A stretch of DNA of 64,000 nucleotides from Gavia stellata. Lineage: Eukaryota > Chordata > Aves > Gaviiformes > Gaviidae. The stretch spans positions 2,394,155 through 2,458,154 of the forward strand of contig NC_082596.1 of NCBI RefSeq assembly GCF_030936135.1, in the 5' to 3' direction. Positions within the stretch are counted from its first letter, which is position 1, and each line of letters starts with the position of its first letter. The notes below the pieces were generated by a model. That model did no database searches, was not told where the DNA came from, and saw only the letters and a list, made by a program, of their open reading frames with translations. The position numbers and the translations under genes were made by a program. Positions 61,701 through 64,000 of this stretch are shown in pieces.

Positions 61701-63585
61701 AAAGTGCCAGATATTGTTATGATGAACATGTGGACAGGCAGGGGAAATAGCCCAGAGCACAGCAGAACTATCATGTTCCTACCTCATGGTACCAAGCGTG
61801 TCCCAAAAATCAGCGCACAACCCGTTAGCCCTTTCTCCCACAGCTCCAGTAGACCTGTAATGCACAAAGGGAGGATTTGGTGGCTTAGGTGAGTAAGACT
61901 ACTCTCCTGTTTCCTATGGATGAAGACTGGGGCAATGGGTCTTTTCAGATTTTTTCACATCATCTATTTCATCCGTGTTTCTAAACAAAGCCTAACTGAA
62001 GCTACATGAGTCTTAGCTGTTGGGTGTTTGGGGTAGGGTTTTTTTTCTTTTGTTTTTAAAAAGTGTCTAAAGAATATGTTCCGGCTGCCTGGAAGGAAAG
62101 AACCAGAAAGAAAAAGAGAACAAAGGAAAACAGTGAAGATATTTAATTGAGACAATTTTAGCTGTTCTAAATGTCACAGGCAATCTCCACAAGTATTTGG
62201 AGAGAGGACATTAGAAAGGAAGAAGGAAAAAGTTCTGTGCTGGTTGTTCAGGCCCCAAATTAAGAGGAGGAAGGTGTCTTTTCAGAGATCAAGCAGGATC
62301 CTACCTGGAAGCTCTTGGGTAATTGCCTTTCAAGCCTCTGTGGTCTCCTCTGCACTCTACCAGGCCACAATGCAAACTCATCTAGACTGAACAGGGCCTG
62401 AAGGGGAAACCCTCTGTTTACGGAGCTGAGCAAAGAAATAAGGCACTTTCAGGGTGGGCGAACAGGGGTGGCCAGCCTGGACGTTGTGAATTCAGATCCC
62501 TTCTAGGTCTGGACCCATCTGTCCTAGGTGAACACCTGAGGAGGTACTGCTGGGTTGGGAGAAGGCTCAGTCACTCCTTGTGGGATCCCTATGCTTTGTG
62601 TGTGACTGAAGCAGGGAGGTGGTGTTAGCTTTCCTGTGAGATATGGGATGCATGGCCTGGTGTATACATTCTGAGCTATACCTTTGTCTGGCCTGATGTT
62701 TGACCAGTTATCCAAAACAATAAATCTCTTGCAGAAGATGCTGGATTAGTTAGCTACGTGGAGGTTGGAACTCTTCAGATGTGAAGGAATCACAATTCAT
62801 GTCCTAGTTAAAAGAAAGACGTTGTGAACATGGTTTTTCTGCAAATCCCAGGAAGGGCACCCTACTCCATGACTATTCTGGACAACGACAGCCTCCTTGT
62901 TAATAATGTAAGTGATGATAAACATGCTTTTAAGAGCCTCTGTGTCCGGAACTAAAGCTTTGGGTGGAGGTTGGTTTTCAGTCAGCTTCCTGCATGTCTT
63001 CTGGCAGAAATATGGGGTACCCTGATGAGATTGCCTTGCCCTCACAAGACTTCACATAGCAGACAATGGTGCACATCCATCACATGCAAAACCTGGGGAG
63101 GGAGTTGGAGGATTTTGGAGAGCAAGCGGTGGATGGGAAGGAGGGGTATGCATGTGTTTATCATGGAGTTCATAAAACTCTACATCTCAGGGTTTTCCCC
63201 TCCTTCACAAACTCCCTGAGCACTAGCATCACTTCAGAGAGCCTTCCAGGCTCTGAGCAAAGCAGCACTGCAGGCACCTTCTCCTCCTCCCTGATGCAGA
63301 GCATGGGGAGGAGGAAAGATGGCTGTAACCCCCCCCTCCAGGGCAGGCACCACATTTAGGGAGCCGTGCCCACAGCATCCCTATTTTAGCAATGCCCAGG
63401 GGGTGCTGCCCTGGTCCATTTTCACCCCCTGCAAAGCTCACCTGGCAGGCTGTCTCCCTTCCCTGTTTACAGGCAGGTGAAGGAAAAGCAGGAGCATGCA
63501 GCAGATACGATCTCTGGCACACACAGGCTGCTCATTCCTTTTGTCTTCCCCTCTCCCTGCTCCCACTCACCCCTTCTCCCCCACA
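58761..63585. other. Unique-looking DNA, no gene recognised
   Basis: No known domain, RNA gene or young repeat is recognised. Open frames are short. T-runs occur near 59281 and 62040. Confidence 0.55.
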
Positions 63586-63589
63586 CACC

Positions 63590-64000
63590 CACCCACCTTG
63601 GTGTCTCATTCAGGGACGGCTCAGGGCGCTTCAGGTAGCCGCAGGGACGGATACTAACCTCTGCCGGGCTTCTCGTTAGGGAACCTATTAATATGGAGCT
63701 GCTGCCTTTCCCTTCCCTTCCTCCCCGCAGCCAAACCCGACTGCTGAAAAACAGAAAATGGGGGTGTCAGGTGGGAAATCCGGGACACCACGTCCTCCCC
63801 CACAGCGTGGGCTGGGGTTTCTTTGAGAAGGTGAGCGGCGAGGCCACCGTCTGTGTCAAGCGGGGAGAAACAGTGGCGATCGGCAGAGAAGCGTTGGCTC
63901 GGTTGGCTGGATGCCACTGCATCTCCCCCCAGATCCTTCCCTCTCTCTGTTGCAACATTCCTGCGAGGACCCATGGAGAGCTAAATCCTATTGTGCTGGG
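63590..64000. promoter_or_regulatory. CpG-rich stretch at window edge (possible CpG island or exon edge)
   Basis: About 20 CpG dinucleotides lie between 63614 and 63966, far denser than in the rest of the window. The stretch includes a strong splice-acceptor-like sequence (CTTCCCTTCCTCCCCGCAG ending at 63730) and a strong donor-like GAGAAG|GTGAGC at 63830/63831. These enclose 100 bases with one open plus frame (phase 2). The encoded peptide is not recognisable. A first or early exon of a gene running out of the window is possible. Confidence 0.35.

Overview
This is vertebrate nuclear DNA, almost certainly from a bird. CR1 LINE copies dominate the recognisable repeats: several are young and readable, and several are old and heavily decayed. 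There is no Alu, L1 or B1-type repeat. A few MIR/L2-like relics are present, and the unique DNA is AT-leaning and CpG-poor. I find no protein-coding gene, rRNA gene, CRISPR array, operon or intact autonomous transposon. Species cannot be fixed from this sequence.

Layout. Bases 190-1263 hold a small MIR/L2-like relic and a young 5'-truncated CR1 (+). Bases 1265-5690 are unique-looking. Bases 5690-6770 hold an old inverted CR1. Bases 6780-16770 are mostly unique sequence, with an AT-rich palindromic patch, one MIR/L2-like relic, a 37-bp x3 minisatellite at 13079 and a 34-bp duplication at 15654. CR1 fragments lie at 16772-17050 (-) and 21678-22327 (+). Bases 22330-42255 are largely unique, with old CR1 and MIR/L2 relics, simple repeats, a stem-loop and a few possible regulatory patches. 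Bases 42256-58760 are repeat-dense: two copies of a tRNA-Phe/CR1 chimera in opposite orientation, two long young CR1 copies and several old CR1 relics. The last 400 bases turn CpG-rich, perhaps the edge of a promoter or exon.

The most interesting feature is the pair at 42256-42687 (+) and 55519-56161 (-). Each has the same ~58-bp leader, a complete 73-nt tRNA-Phe(GAA) gene with a TTTT Pol III stop just downstream, and a CR1 3' end joined at the same base. Homology stops at the CR1 3' terminus. This looks like a mobile composite family (a SINE or a chimeric CR1) rather than a simple segmental duplication. The tRNA is identical in both copies, while the flanks differ by about 5% and the distal CR1 tails by about 18%. 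All identities were counted by eye.

Functionally the window looks like an intergenic or intronic repeat landscape. Apart from the two possible tRNA genes, nothing here is likely to be expressed as a defined gene product.
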